Source: Pararhizobium_B sp963760965 (GTDB lineage: Bacteria > Pseudomonadota > Alphaproteobacteria > Rhizobiales > Rhizobiaceae). From it: 64,000 bases of DNA. Shown piece by piece: positions 43,478 to 52,498 of this stretch. Each line of letters opens with the position of its first letter. The first letter of the stretch is position 1. A program made the translations under genes and the position numbers. Under the pieces are notes generated by a model. The model saw only the letters and a list, made by a program, of their open reading frames with translations. It made no database searches and was not told where the DNA came from. The stretch spans positions 186,001 to 250,000 of the forward strand of contig CAVXEW010000013.1 in NCBI GenBank assembly GCA_963760965.1, in the 5' to 3' direction.

Positions 43478-44503
43478 ATGAATACCAGGACTATGCTTGC
43501 CGCGGCCGTGATAGCACTTGCTGCAGGGCCCGCATTCGCCGCCGACGGCGTCGTGACGATCTACAGCGCCGATGGCCTGCACGACGGGAACCCGAACTGG
43601 TTCCAGACGGAGTTCGAGGCGTTCACCAAGGCGACCGGCATCAAGGTCCAGTACATCGAGGCAGGATCGGGCGTCGTCGTCCAGCGTGTCGCCAAGGAGC
43701 AATCCAATCCGCAGGCCGACGTCCTCGTCACGCTGCCGCCCTTCATCCAGAAGGCCGCCGCCGACGGGCTGCTCGAGAACTACAAGTCGCCCGAGGCGGA
43801 AGCCATCCCGGCTGCCGACAAGGACGCGAACGGCGCGTTCGCGCCGATGGTCAACAACTACATGAACTTCATCTACAACAAGAAGATACTGGACGCCGCT
43901 CCGAAGACCTACGAGGACCTCCTCGATCCGAAGTTCAAGAGCAAGATCCAGTACTCGACCCCCGGCCAGGCCGGCGACGGTACTGCCGTGATGCTGCAGA
44001 TGATCCATGTCATGGGCGGCAAGGATGCCGGCTTCGAGTACCTGAAGAAGCTGCAGACGAACAATGTCGGTCCGTCGTCGTCGACCGGCAAGCTTGCGGC
44101 CCTCGTCAACAAGGGCGAGCTCTATGTGGCCAACGGCGATCTCCAGATGAACATGGCGCAGACGGCTCAGGACCCCAACATCCAGGTCTTCTGGCCGGCC
44201 GGTAAAGACGGAGAGAAGACCACCTTCGCGCTGCCCTACTACATCTCGCTCGTGAAGGGCGCCCCGCACTCGGAGAACGGCAAGAAGCTCATCGACTTCC
44301 TGCTGTCGAAGGAAGCGCAGTCGCAGCTGTCGACGATCGCCTGGGGCCTGCCGGTTCGCTCGGACGTGCAGCCGACCGACGAGAACTTCAAGACCATGCA
44401 CGAGCTGATGAAGGACGTGAAGGTCTGGAACCCGGACTGGAGCGCCGTCCTCAAGGATCTCGACGCGGACGTTTCGCGGTGGCACAGCGTGACGGGAAGC
44501 TGA
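43478..44503 (+). CDS. phnS: 2-aminoethylphosphonate ABC transporter substrate-binding protein PhnS
   Basis: Periplasmic binding protein of 341 residues with a clear Sec signal peptide (MNTRTMLAAAVIALAAGPAFA). The mature part begins DGVVTIYSADGLHDGNPNW, matching the AEP-binding PhnS subgroup of extracellular solute-binding proteins, and includes YSTPGQAGDGTAVML near residue 155. GGGAAGGA precedes the ATG. Its stop overlaps phnT (TGATG), so it leads the importer genes phnSTUV, which give the enzymes upstream their substrate. Confidence 0.94.
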   Translation: MNTRTMLAAAVIALAAGPAFAADGVVTIYSADGLHDGNPNWFQTEFEAFTKATGIKVQYIEAGSGVVVQRVAKEQSNPQADVLVTLPPFIQKAAADGLLENYKSPEAEAIPAADKDANGAFAPMVNNYMNFIYNKKILDAAPKTYEDLLDPKFKSKIQYSTPGQAGDGTAVMLQMIHVMGGKDAGFEYLKKLQTNNVGPSSSTGKLAALVNKGELYVANGDLQMNMAQTAQDPNIQVFWPAGKDGEKTTFALPYYISLVKGAPHSENGKKLIDFLLSKEAQSQLSTIAWGLPVRSDVQPTDENFKTMHELMKDVKVWNPDWSAVLKDLDADVSRWHSVTGS

Positions 44504-45660
44504 TGCTGATGGCCGAGACCAAGGCTTGGGAGGGCGCCTCCGCGGCGCTTTCCCCGGCCGAGGCCGGAGGTTCGACCGGCAACCGGATCCACTTCGAGGA
44601 CGTGTCCGTCTCCTACGGCCCGCTCACGGTCCTCGCGAATTTCACTCTGACCGTCGAGCCTGGCGAGATCGTCGCCCTGCTGGGGCCGTCGGGTTCCGGC
44701 AAGACCACGGCGCTCAGGGCCGTCGCCGGCTTCGTCCAGCCGAGCCGTGGCAGGGTCTTCATCGGCAGCCGGGACGTCACCCGGGAGCCGCCCTATGCGC
44801 GCAACATCGGCATGGTCGTCCAGAACTACGCCCTGTTCCCGCACATGACGGTGGCCGAGAACGTCGCCTTCGGGCTGCGTGCGCGCGGGGCGGAGAGGAC
44901 GCTGATTTCCGAGCGCGTCGCGACGAGCCTGGCCATGGTCGGCATGGGGCCGTACGAGAAGCGCATGCCGCGCGAGCTATCCGGCGGCCAGCAGCAGCGT
45001 GTCGCGATCGCCCGGGCGCTCGCCATCCGGCCGAGCGTGCTGCTGCTCGACGAGCCGCTTTCCGCGCTGGATGCGCAGATCCGCCGGTCGATGGTGGAGG
45101 AACTGGCTCGGCTGCACAGCGAGCTGCCCGACCTGACCGTGCTCTACGTTACCCACGACCAGAGCGAGGCGCTGACGCTCGCCGACCGGATCGCCATCAT
45201 GCGCGACGGACGGCTGGCCGCCTTCGATGCCGCGCGCAGTCTCTACCGTCGTCCGCCCAACCGCTTCACGGCGGCGTTCCTCGGCCGGGCGAACGTGATC
45301 GCCGGCGTCGTCTCGTCGGTCTCGGGCGACGGGGCCATCGCAGAGGTCTCGGTCGAGGGATCGATCGTGCGCGGCTTCGCCAACGGCCCGCTCCATGTCG
45401 GCAAGGCGGCGCTGGTCTGCGTCCGGCCGCACGATCTCAAGGCGGAAGCCTCCGACGAGCATATCAACCGGCTCGACGGACGGGTGACCTTCGTCGACTG
45501 GCAGGGAGAGGTCGAGACCCTGACGATCGAGATGGAGGGCTGCGAGTTCCGGGTGGCCGCGCCACCGTCGCGCTCGACGCCGAAAGCGGGCGACAACCTT
45601 TCGATCTTCTTCAGCGAGGAGGACACCACCATCCTGCCGCACGAGGACGACAATGGCTGA
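44503..45660 (+). CDS. phnT: 2-aminoethylphosphonate ABC transporter ATP-binding protein PhnT
   Basis: A 385-residue ATPase. Motifs in order are Walker A GPSGSGKTT near residue 66, Q-loop VVQNYALFPHMTV near 107, signature LSGGQQQRVAIARAL near 162, Walker B LLLDEPLSALD near 182 and His switch YVTHDQSEALTLADR near 213. A C-terminal TOBE-like domain (RPHDLKAEA near 310) follows, as in importers of this subfamily. It shares a base with the phnS stop and overlaps phnU by 8 bp. Confidence 0.94.
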   Translation: MLMAETKAWEGASAALSPAEAGGSTGNRIHFEDVSVSYGPLTVLANFTLTVEPGEIVALLGPSGSGKTTALRAVAGFVQPSRGRVFIGSRDVTREPPYARNIGMVVQNYALFPHMTVAENVAFGLRARGAERTLISERVATSLAMVGMGPYEKRMPRELSGGQQQRVAIARALAIRPSVLLLDEPLSALDAQIRRSMVEELARLHSELPDLTVLYVTHDQSEALTLADRIAIMRDGRLAAFDAARSLYRRPPNRFTAAFLGRANVIAGVVSSVSGDGAIAEVSVEGSIVRGFANGPLHVGKAALVCVRPHDLKAEASDEHINRLDGRVTFVDWQGEVETLTIEMEGCEFRVAAPPSRSTPKAGDNLSIFFSEEDTTILPHEDDNG

Positions 45661-46534
45661 CGCGGTCTTGCCCCTGCGGACGGTCGAGCGGTCGCGCATT
45701 CCCGGCGCCGGATTCTGGATCCTGCCGCCGCTCCTTCTGTCGGCCTGCGTCTTTCTTTATCCGCTGTCGCTGATCATCCGGGAAGGGCTGACCGGAGGCA
45801 GCGGTGCGCTGCATCTCGGAGCGGCGCTTTCCGTGCTCGAATCCCGCCTCTTCCTCAACGGCCTCTACAACACCGTGCGGATCGCCTTCGGCGCCAGCGC
45901 CGGCTGCATCATGCTCGGCTTCGTGCTGGGGCTGGTGCTTGCGTTCGTTCCGTTTCCGGGGCGCGCGTTCGCGGCGCGGCTGATCGAGACCTTCATCGCC
46001 CTGCCGACATTCCTGGTCGCGCTCGCATTCACCTTCGTCTATGGCTCGGCCGGCGTCGTCAACGAGGGCCTCATGGCGTTGACCGGCTCGTCGCTGCCGC
46101 CGATCGATTTCCTCTATTCTGCCTGGGGCGTGATACTTGCGGAGGTGACGGTCTACACGCCGTTCGTGCTGCGGCCGCTGCTCGCCGCATTTTCGATGAT
46201 CGACCCGGCGCAGCTCGAAGTGGCCTCGAGCCTCGGCGCGCGCGCGCCGATGATCATCCGCCGCATCATTCTGCCGGCGGCGGTTCCGGCGCTCATGGCC
46301 GGCGGCTCGCTCTGCCTGCTGCTGACGGTCAACGAGTTCGGCATCGTGCTCTTCATCGGCGCCAAGGGCGTCATCACGCTGCCGCTGCTCGTCTATTCGA
46401 AGGCGATCCAGGAATTCGACTATACGACGGCCTGCGTCATCGCGGTTGCCAATCTGGTGCTCTCGCTAGGGCTCTACACGCTTTACCGGGTCCTCGTCGC
46501 CCGTCTCGGAGGCGCTCGTGCTGGTCTGGTCTAG
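45653..46534 (+). CDS. phnU: 2-aminoethylphosphonate ABC transporter permease PhnU
   Basis: A 293-residue inner-membrane permease with six hydrophobic segments. The EAA loop that contacts PhnT is visible as EVASSLGARAPMIIRRIILPAA near residues 184-205. The context (phnS, phnT before; phnV after) and the transport fold agree. It overlaps phnT by 8 bp and phnV by 17 bp. Confidence 0.93.
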   Translation: MADAVLPLRTVERSRIPGAGFWILPPLLLSACVFLYPLSLIIREGLTGGSGALHLGAALSVLESRLFLNGLYNTVRIAFGASAGCIMLGFVLGLVLAFVPFPGRAFAARLIETFIALPTFLVALAFTFVYGSAGVVNEGLMALTGSSLPPIDFLYSAWGVILAEVTVYTPFVLRPLLAAFSMIDPAQLEVASSLGARAPMIIRRIILPAAVPALMAGGSLCLLLTVNEFGIVLFIGAKGVITLPLLVYSKAIQEFDYTTACVIAVANLVLSLGLYTLYRVLVARLGGARAGLV

Positions 46535-47312
46535 AAGCGGCAAGGCGCTGGCCTGGGGTATCGCCGGCCTGCTCATCTTCATCGTCTACATCGTGCCGCT
46601 CGCCATCATCGTAGCGGCCAGCGTCGCCGGACAATGGAACGGCGTCTGGCCCAGCCATTTCGGCCTGGCGAACTATGCCAACGCGCTGCACGGGCAGCCC
46701 GGGGCGGCGCTCAAGGCGAGCATCGTCACTGGGGTCGTGGCGAGCGCCATCGCGCTCGTGTCGGGGACCTGCGCGGCGCTGGCCCTGCGAAACCTCGTCG
46801 GGATGCCGCGCCGGCTGCTGGATCTTCTCTTCTTCATGCCGAGCGCGGTACCGTCGGTCTCCGTCGGGCTCGGCCTGCTCGTCGCCTTCAGCCAGCCTCC
46901 GGTTCTCCTCAACGGGACGACATCGATCGTCGTCATCGCGCACATGGTGCTGGTTTCCGCCTTCACCTACGGCGCGGTCACCGCAGGGCTCCTGCAATTG
47001 CCGAACGACGTCGAGCAGATGGCCGAGAGCCTCGGGGCGCGGCCGGGCTACCGCCTGAGGCGGGTGACGCTGCCGCTGCTCATGCCCTATCTCGGGGCGG
47101 CGTTCAGCCTGAGCTTCGCCCTTTCGATGGGAGAGCTCGGCGCGACGGCCATGGTCTATCCGCCCGGCTGGATGACGATGCCGGTGTCGATCTTCGCGCT
47201 CACCGATCGCGGCGATATCTTCGAGGGCGCGGCGCTTACCGTCATGCTGATCGCGGCCACGCTCATCATGCTCGGCGCCGTGCAAGCGAGCATGAAGCGG
47301 CTGTCACGCTGA
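46518..47312 (+). CDS. phnV: 2-aminoethylphosphonate ABC transporter permease PhnV
   Basis: The second permease of the AEP importer, 264 residues and six hydrophobic segments. The EAA loop is QMAESLGARPGYRLRRVTLP near residues 170-189. The start is a GTG inside the end of phnU. Its end overlaps the convergent LysR gene by 9 bp, leaving no room for a terminator between them. Confidence 0.93.
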   Translation: MLVWSRSGKALAWGIAGLLIFIVYIVPLAIIVAASVAGQWNGVWPSHFGLANYANALHGQPGAALKASIVTGVVASAIALVSGTCAALALRNLVGMPRRLLDLLFFMPSAVPSVSVGLGLLVAFSQPPVLLNGTTSIVVIAHMVLVSAFTYGAVTAGLLQLPNDVEQMAESLGARPGYRLRRVTLPLLMPYLGAAFSLSFALSMGELGATAMVYPPGWMTMPVSIFALTDRGDIFEGAALTVMLIAATLIMLGAVQASMKRLSR

Positions 47313-48230
47313 CGAAAGGCCGGACCCGGTTCCCCCTGCCTGCGCTTTCGCGATCGCGGGCAGGCGCAACCCTTCCTCTTTCGCGATCTCGAAGAAGGCG
47401 CGCACCAGCTTGCCATTGCTGCGCTCACGCAGGCAGATCAGCGCCTCGTCCATGAGCATCGCCGGACCTTCGATCGAGATCGGCACCAGCCGGCTGTCCT
47501 GGCCGAACTCGGCGGCGGAGACGAAGCCGATGCCGCCGCCGGCGGCGACGATCTCGCGAACGGCCTCCCGGCCTTCCGCCTCGATGACGGGATGCAACTC
47601 GACGCCGCCCTTGGCTGCCAGTTCCTCCAGCTTCTGCCGCGTCTTCGATCCGCGTTCGCGCATGACAAGAGGCTGGCTGGCCAGCTGGCCGAGCGGAACG
47701 GTCTTTTGCGCGGCGAGCGGATGGCCGGCCGCGACGAAGGCGATGATCGGTGTCGAGTTCAGCTTCAGCATGTCGAAGTCCCGGCTGGCCGGGAGGTCGC
47801 CGAGGACGCCGACGTCGGCCTCGTAGGAATAGAGGCTCGCGACCACGCTTTCGGTGTTTCCGGCGCGCAGCGTCACCCGGATGCCGGGATATTTCCGCCG
47901 AAATCCCGTCAGTATGTGGAGCAGGTGGTGTGCGGCGTCGGCCACGATGCGCAGCGTGCCGGAGCGCAGCGCCCGGGATTCCGACAGCAGATCCAGAGCC
48001 TGCTGTTCCATGTCGAACATCCGTCTGGTAATCTCGAGCAGTTGCTCGCCGTTGCTCGTCAGCACGACCTGCTTCTTGTGGCGGTTGAAGAGGAGGATGT
48101 CGTATTCCTCCTCCAGCTTGCGCACCTGGTCGGAGATGGCCGGCTGGGTCAGAAGCAGCGCTTCGGCCGCTCGGGAGAAACCGCCGCAGATCGCGACATA
48201 GTGAAAGGCACGCAGCTGCACGTATCGCAT
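47304..48230 (-). CDS. LysR-family regulator of the AEP genes
   Basis: A 308-residue LysR protein. The N-terminal HTH is visible as GGFSRAAEALLLTQPAISDQ, and the effector domain begins SGTLRIVADAAHHLLHI near residue 92. It is convergent with phnSTUV and divergent from the phosphate transporter. The shared 18-bp motif lies in that divergent gap, about 120 bp from its start, which fits auto-regulation and control of the phn genes. An AEP-responsive activator role is inferred; AEP systems with LysR regulators work independently of phosphate starvation. Confidence 0.9.
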   Translation of the reverse strand: MRYVQLRAFHYVAICGGFSRAAEALLLTQPAISDQVRKLEEEYDILLFNRHKKQVVLTSNGEQLLEITRRMFDMEQQALDLLSESRALRSGTLRIVADAAHHLLHILTGFRRKYPGIRVTLRAGNTESVVASLYSYEADVGVLGDLPASRDFDMLKLNSTPIIAFVAAGHPLAAQKTVPLGQLASQPLVMRERGSKTRQKLEELAAKGGVELHPVIEAEGREAVREIVAAGGGIGFVSAAEFGQDSRLVPISIEGPAMLMDEALICLRERSNGKLVRAFFEIAKEEGLRLPAIAKAQAGGTGSGLSSA

Positions 48231-48345
48231 CGGCCGCTCCCTGGTGGCAGTCCGATTAGAAAGAGAACCGCGGGCGATGTAAAGCTCTGGTCCATCGTTT
48301 CTGGTGATGGAACGAATTATAAGCATTAACTTTTCCTTGATATGG

Positions 48346-48363
48346 AATATCGATTTTACAAAT
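48346..48363 (+). promoter_or_regulatory. phn regulon motif between the LysR regulator and Na/Pi transporter genes
   Basis: AATATCGATTTTACAAAT differs from the copy before phnW by one base. Here the symmetry is better: CGATTT and AAATCG flank TAC (48351-48365). It reads in the same direction as the phosphate transporter, 86 bp before its ATG, and 120 bp before the divergent regulator. It probably binds the LysR protein and controls one or both genes. Confidence 0.6.
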
Positions 48364-48448
48364 CGGCCCGTGCGCCGCACCTTGTTGCACCCAGTGGAAC
48401 AGGCTCGACGACAATGTCCCGGAACACGAAGAGAAAGCTTTCCTGCCC

Positions 48449-50122
48449 ATGAGCGGCTCCGTGGTGCTTCTGCAGATGGCTGGGGCCGTCGCACTCCTGT
48501 TGTGGGCGACCCGCATGGTGCGCACGGGGGTGGAGCGCGCCTACGGCAACGTGCTTCGCCGCAAGCTCCGGAAGACCATGGACAATCCGCTGCTTGCGGC
48601 AGCCACTGGCCTGGGGCTCGCAATTGCGCTGCAAAGCTCGACCGCAGTGACGCTGCTCGTGGGCTCCTTCGCCGGCCTCGGCATCGTTACGGGGCTGGCC
48701 GGCATCCTGGCCGTCCGGGGGGCGGAGGTGGGCTCGGCGCTGCTGGTCAAGCTGCTCAGCCTCGATTTGACGCTTCTCGTGCCGATCTGCCTGCTCGCCG
48801 GCACCGTCATGTTCCGCGCGACGGACAGGCGGCAGTGGCGCCAGGCCGGTCGCATACTCGTCGGCATCGGCCTGCTGATCCTGTCGCTCGAGATGATGGG
48901 ACAGGCTTCAGAACCCCTGCGCGACAGCACGCTCCTGCCGGTCATCGTGCGCTATCTCTCCGGAGATCCCGTGACGGCGTTCCTGATCGCCGCCCTCATG
49001 ACATACCTGTTCCATTCCTCGATCGCGGCGGTGCTGCTGCTGGTGGCGCTCGCCGGCAAGGGCGTGATCGGCCCGGAACTCGGCGTCGTCATGGTGCTCG
49101 GCGTCAATCTGGGGTCTTCCTTCATCGCGCCGATCCTCACGCGCTCGGCGGAGCCCGCGTTCCGTGTCGTGCCGCTCGGCAATCTCCTGATGCGCGGCGC
49201 CGGCTCGGTGGTGGTGCTCGTCGCCTTCATGCTATTCCAGCCTCCGGTCGGTTTCCTCGGCGCATCGCCGGTGGACCAGATCATCCACGCGCACATCCTC
49301 TTCAACCTCCTGATCCTCGTCGCGGGGATTCCGCTGTCGGGCACGGTCCTGCGGGCCACGGAAGCGATCGTGGCCATGCAGATGCCGGCGGTGAAGGAAA
49401 CGCAGGGCATTCACGCGGATATTGAGGAGGCGAGCGCGCTCAACGCCAGCGCGCTCGATCGCCCCGCGCAGGCGCTCGCCAACGTCACCCGCGAGGCGGT
49501 CAGGATGTGCGAGACCATCGAGACCATGCTGGCGCGCGTCATCGAACTCTACGAAAAGGCCGACCAGGCGGCGATCGACGCGCTTGCCGCCCTCGACGAC
49601 AAGGTCGACCGGCGTCATGCGGCCATCAAGTTCTACCTTGCCCGCATCACACAGACGGAGATGTCGCCGGACGAGGCGCGCCGTTGCCAGGACCTGCTCG
49701 GCGCCTGCGTGAAGCTCGAGCAGGTCGGAGACATCATCACGCGCAATCTCCTTGTCCACGTGCAGAAGAAGATGGAGCGCAAGGTCGATTTCACCGAGGA
49801 AGGCTGGGCGGAGCTATCCGACTTCCATGCTTCCGTGCTCGCCAATGCCCGGCTTGCCTTCAACCTGCTCGTCACCGGGGACGCCGAGACGGCCCGGCAG
49901 CTCGTGCTCGAGAAGGATCGCCTGAGGGCGGTCGAGAAGGAGACCGGCCGGCGCCATTTCGAGCGGTTGCGGCAGGGCACCGAGCGCAGCGTCGAGACGA
50001 GTTCGATTCATCTCGACACGATCCGCGACCTGAAGCAGATCAACTCGCTGCTCGCCACGATCGCCTATCCCGTGCTCGAGGCGCAGGGGCTGCTTTCAGG
50101 CTCGAGGCTCAAGGCCGTCTGA
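48449..50122 (+). CDS. Na+/phosphate cotransporter family protein (NptA/YjbB-like)
   Basis: A 557-residue protein. The membrane part (residues ~1-310) holds the two inverted QSS motifs of the family: IALQSSTAVTLLV near 60 and YLFHSSIAAVLLL near 187 (the second reads HSS). The rest (~330-550) is a PhoU-like helical domain. Members move phosphate in or out; the YjbB type exports it. Being divergent from the AEP regulator and preceded by its motif, this one may export the Pi released by PhnA. That role is inferred. Confidence 0.9.
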   Translation: MSGSVVLLQMAGAVALLLWATRMVRTGVERAYGNVLRRKLRKTMDNPLLAAATGLGLAIALQSSTAVTLLVGSFAGLGIVTGLAGILAVRGAEVGSALLVKLLSLDLTLLVPICLLAGTVMFRATDRRQWRQAGRILVGIGLLILSLEMMGQASEPLRDSTLLPVIVRYLSGDPVTAFLIAALMTYLFHSSIAAVLLLVALAGKGVIGPELGVVMVLGVNLGSSFIAPILTRSAEPAFRVVPLGNLLMRGAGSVVVLVAFMLFQPPVGFLGASPVDQIIHAHILFNLLILVAGIPLSGTVLRATEAIVAMQMPAVKETQGIHADIEEASALNASALDRPAQALANVTREAVRMCETIETMLARVIELYEKADQAAIDALAALDDKVDRRHAAIKFYLARITQTEMSPDEARRCQDLLGACVKLEQVGDIITRNLLVHVQKKMERKVDFTEEGWAELSDFHASVLANARLAFNLLVTGDAETARQLVLEKDRLRAVEKETGRRHFERLRQGTERSVETSSIHLDTIRDLKQINSLLATIAYPVLEAQGLLSGSRLKAV

Positions 50123-50124
50123 GC

Positions 50125-50153
50125 GGCCGCCCTGTCGATCCGGCGCGGCGGCC
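50125..50153. terminator. Possible bidirectional terminator hairpin
   Basis: GGCCGCC at 50125-50131 pairs with GGCGGCC at 50147-50153 in the short gap between two convergent genes, the phosphate transporter and transketolase. It lacks a T-run, so support is weak. Confidence 0.3.
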
Positions 50154-50178
50154 ACAATGCCCGCCGCGCGGATCGGGA

Positions 50179-52179
50179 TCAGAGGCCGAGCCGCGCACGC
50201 GCACGCTCGACCAGTGCCTCCGCGGTTATTCCCATCTTCTCGTAGACGACGTCGCCCGGCGCGGAATGGCCGAAAGTTTCCAGTCCGACCACATCGTCCT
50301 CGCTGTCGACGTAGCGGGTCCAGCCGAACTTGGATGCCGCCTCGATCGCAAGCCGCGGCGCGGAACCGAGCGTCCGGTCGCGGTAGGCTTTCGATTCCGA
50401 CTGGAAGAGCTCCCAGGAGGGCATCGACACGACTGCGACGGTGAAGCCCTCCTGGCCGAGCCGCTCGGCGGCGTCGACGGCGATCGACACCTCGGTCCCG
50501 GTGGCGAGGATCGTCAGATCCCGATCGCCTTCGCCGACGGTGCGGATGACGTAGGCGCCGCGAGCGCAGAGGTTCTCGGAGGTCTTCTCGTTCCTGAGCT
50601 GCGGCACCCCCTGGCGCGACAGCGCGAGGAGCGAAGGGCGCTTGTCGGACTTCAGCGCCAGCGCCCAGCATTCCAGGGCCTCCACCGGATCGGCGGGGCG
50701 GAAGACGTTGAGATTGGGGATCGCCCGCAGCGCGGCGAGCTGCTCCACCGGCTGGTGCGTCGGGCCGTCTTCGCCGAGGCCGATGGAATCGTGGGTCATG
50801 ACGAAGATCGTGCGCGTATGCATCAGCGCGGCAAGGCGGATGCCGTTGCGGCAGTAGTCGGAGAACGTCAGGAACGTGCCGCCGTAGGGGATGACGCCGC
50901 CATGTGTGGACATGCCGTTCATTGCAGTCGCCATCGCGAACTCACGCACGCCGTAGTGGACATAGCGGCCCGGTTGGTCGGGCGTGAAGGAGGGGACGGT
51001 CGAACTGGTGTCGGTGTTGTTCGAGCCGGTGAGATCGGCCGAACCGCCGATCATCTCGGGTATGGCGGCGGTCAGCACTTCGAGGGCGTTCTGGCTGGAC
51101 TTGCGGGTGGCGAGCTTCTGGGGATTGTCGACCAGCCGGTCCCGCTCGGCGGCGACGATATGGTCGAAATCGGCTGGAAGCCGGCCCTCCTGCCGACGCT
51201 CGAACTCGTTGCGCCTGTCGTCGGAGAGCTTGCCGAGGCGTTCCTCCCAGGCCTCTCGTGCCTGCGCACCGCTGCGCCCGATCGAGCGCCAGCGTTCGAG
51301 CAGTTCATCAGGAATGACAAAGGGTTCGGACGTCCAGCCGAGCGTCCTGCGGGCGGCGGCGATCTCTTCCGCGCCGAGCGCCGACCCGTGTGCCTTCTCG
51401 GTGCCCTGCTTCTTCGGCGCGCCGTAGCCGATGATCGTCGTCATGTCGATGAGCGCCGGCCGGCTGTCGTCGGCCCTGGCTTCCTTCAGGGCTTCGTCGA
51501 CCTCTTCGGGCTCGTTTCCGTTGCACTTGATCACCTGCCAGCCGAGGGCCCTGAACTTCGCGGGGATGTCGTCGGTGAAGGCGAGCGACGTCGCCCCGTC
51601 GATGCTGATCGAATTGTCGTCGTAGAGCACCGTCAGCTTGCCGAGCTTCAGGTGGCCGGCCAGGGACACGGCTTCCTGACCGACGCCTTCCATCAGGCAA
51701 CCGTCGCCGCAGAAGGCGTAGGTGCGGTGGTCGACGACATCCTTGCCGAACTCGGCTGAAAGAATCCTTTCGGCCATCGCCATGCCGACGGCGGCACCGA
51801 GCCCCTGGCCGAGCGGTCCGGTGGTGGTTTCGATCCCCGGTGCCATTCCGTATTCGGGATGGCCGGCCGTCTTCGAGCCGTACTGGCGGAAATTCCTGAT
51901 TTCCTCGATCGTCATCTCGGGATAGCCGGTCAGGTAGAGAAGACTGTAGAGCATCATCGAAGCATGGCCGTTCGACAGCACCACCCGGTCCCGGTCCGGC
52001 CAGAAGGGCGCCGATGCATCGAACTTCAGATGCCTCTCGTAGAGCACGGTCGCCGCGTCCGCCATGCCCATCGGAGCGCCGGGATGGCCCGAGTTCGCCT
52101 TCTCAACTGCGTCCATTGAAAGCGCGCGTATGCAGTTCGCCATCGGCGATTGCGGGCGGATCGTGGCGTGGGTGGTCAT
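50179..52179 (-). CDS. tkt: Transketolase
   Basis: Thiamine-diphosphate enzyme of 666 residues in the pentose phosphate pathway, moving two-carbon units between sugar phosphates. Visible: ANSGHPGAPMGMAD near residue 28, SNGHASMMLYSLL near 66, and the ThDP/Mg motif CGDGCLMEGVGQEA near 155, with NDNSISIDG-like YDDNSISIDG near 183. Also DSIGLGEDGPTHQPVEQL near 465. Length matches the family. GGAG precedes the ATG at 52179. Nearby genes do not form an obvious pathway with it. Confidence 0.97.
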   Translation of the reverse strand: MTTHATIRPQSPMANCIRALSMDAVEKANSGHPGAPMGMADAATVLYERHLKFDASAPFWPDRDRVVLSNGHASMMLYSLLYLTGYPEMTIEEIRNFRQYGSKTAGHPEYGMAPGIETTTGPLGQGLGAAVGMAMAERILSAEFGKDVVDHRTYAFCGDGCLMEGVGQEAVSLAGHLKLGKLTVLYDDNSISIDGATSLAFTDDIPAKFRALGWQVIKCNGNEPEEVDEALKEARADDSRPALIDMTTIIGYGAPKKQGTEKAHGSALGAEEIAAARRTLGWTSEPFVIPDELLERWRSIGRSGAQAREAWEERLGKLSDDRRNEFERRQEGRLPADFDHIVAAERDRLVDNPQKLATRKSSQNALEVLTAAIPEMIGGSADLTGSNNTDTSSTVPSFTPDQPGRYVHYGVREFAMATAMNGMSTHGGVIPYGGTFLTFSDYCRNGIRLAALMHTRTIFVMTHDSIGLGEDGPTHQPVEQLAALRAIPNLNVFRPADPVEALECWALALKSDKRPSLLALSRQGVPQLRNEKTSENLCARGAYVIRTVGEGDRDLTILATGTEVSIAVDAAERLGQEGFTVAVVSMPSWELFQSESKAYRDRTLGSAPRLAIEAASKFGWTRYVDSEDDVVGLETFGHSAPGDVVYEKMGITAEALVERARARLGL

Positions 52180-52498
52180 GATGGAACTCCAATCGGTTCG
52201 ACGTGGGTTCAAGGGACATGGCGCGGATCACGAACGACAGGACGACGCGCCAGAAATCACGGGCCCGTTCCTGAAGAACGTAACGCGCATCGTCTTGCAG
52301 CCAAGCACCTGTCCTGGGACATTTGCGCCTGATTGATGATGCAGGCGGAAGCGAACATCAAGGCGAGGATGACATCGCCGGTCGTTGCCGTCGACGAAAT
52401 GGCAAACGCCGGCCCGTCCGCTTGCGTTCCTGTACCGGCCACGGCCACGGATGCCGGCTGTCGGCGCAAATGGCGAGGGGGCGTCGCGCCGGCGAGCC
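52180..52498. other. 319-bp gap with no supported feature
   Basis: The region between the FGGY kinase stop and the transketolase start contains open frames but none with a ribosome site or recognisable protein. The tkt promoter is expected here, though no clear -35/-10 pair could be picked out. Confidence 0.3.

Noticed and set aside
49507..51759. A 750-codon plus-strand open frame
   Set aside because: It runs out of frame through the end of the phosphate transporter and then antisense to transketolase.
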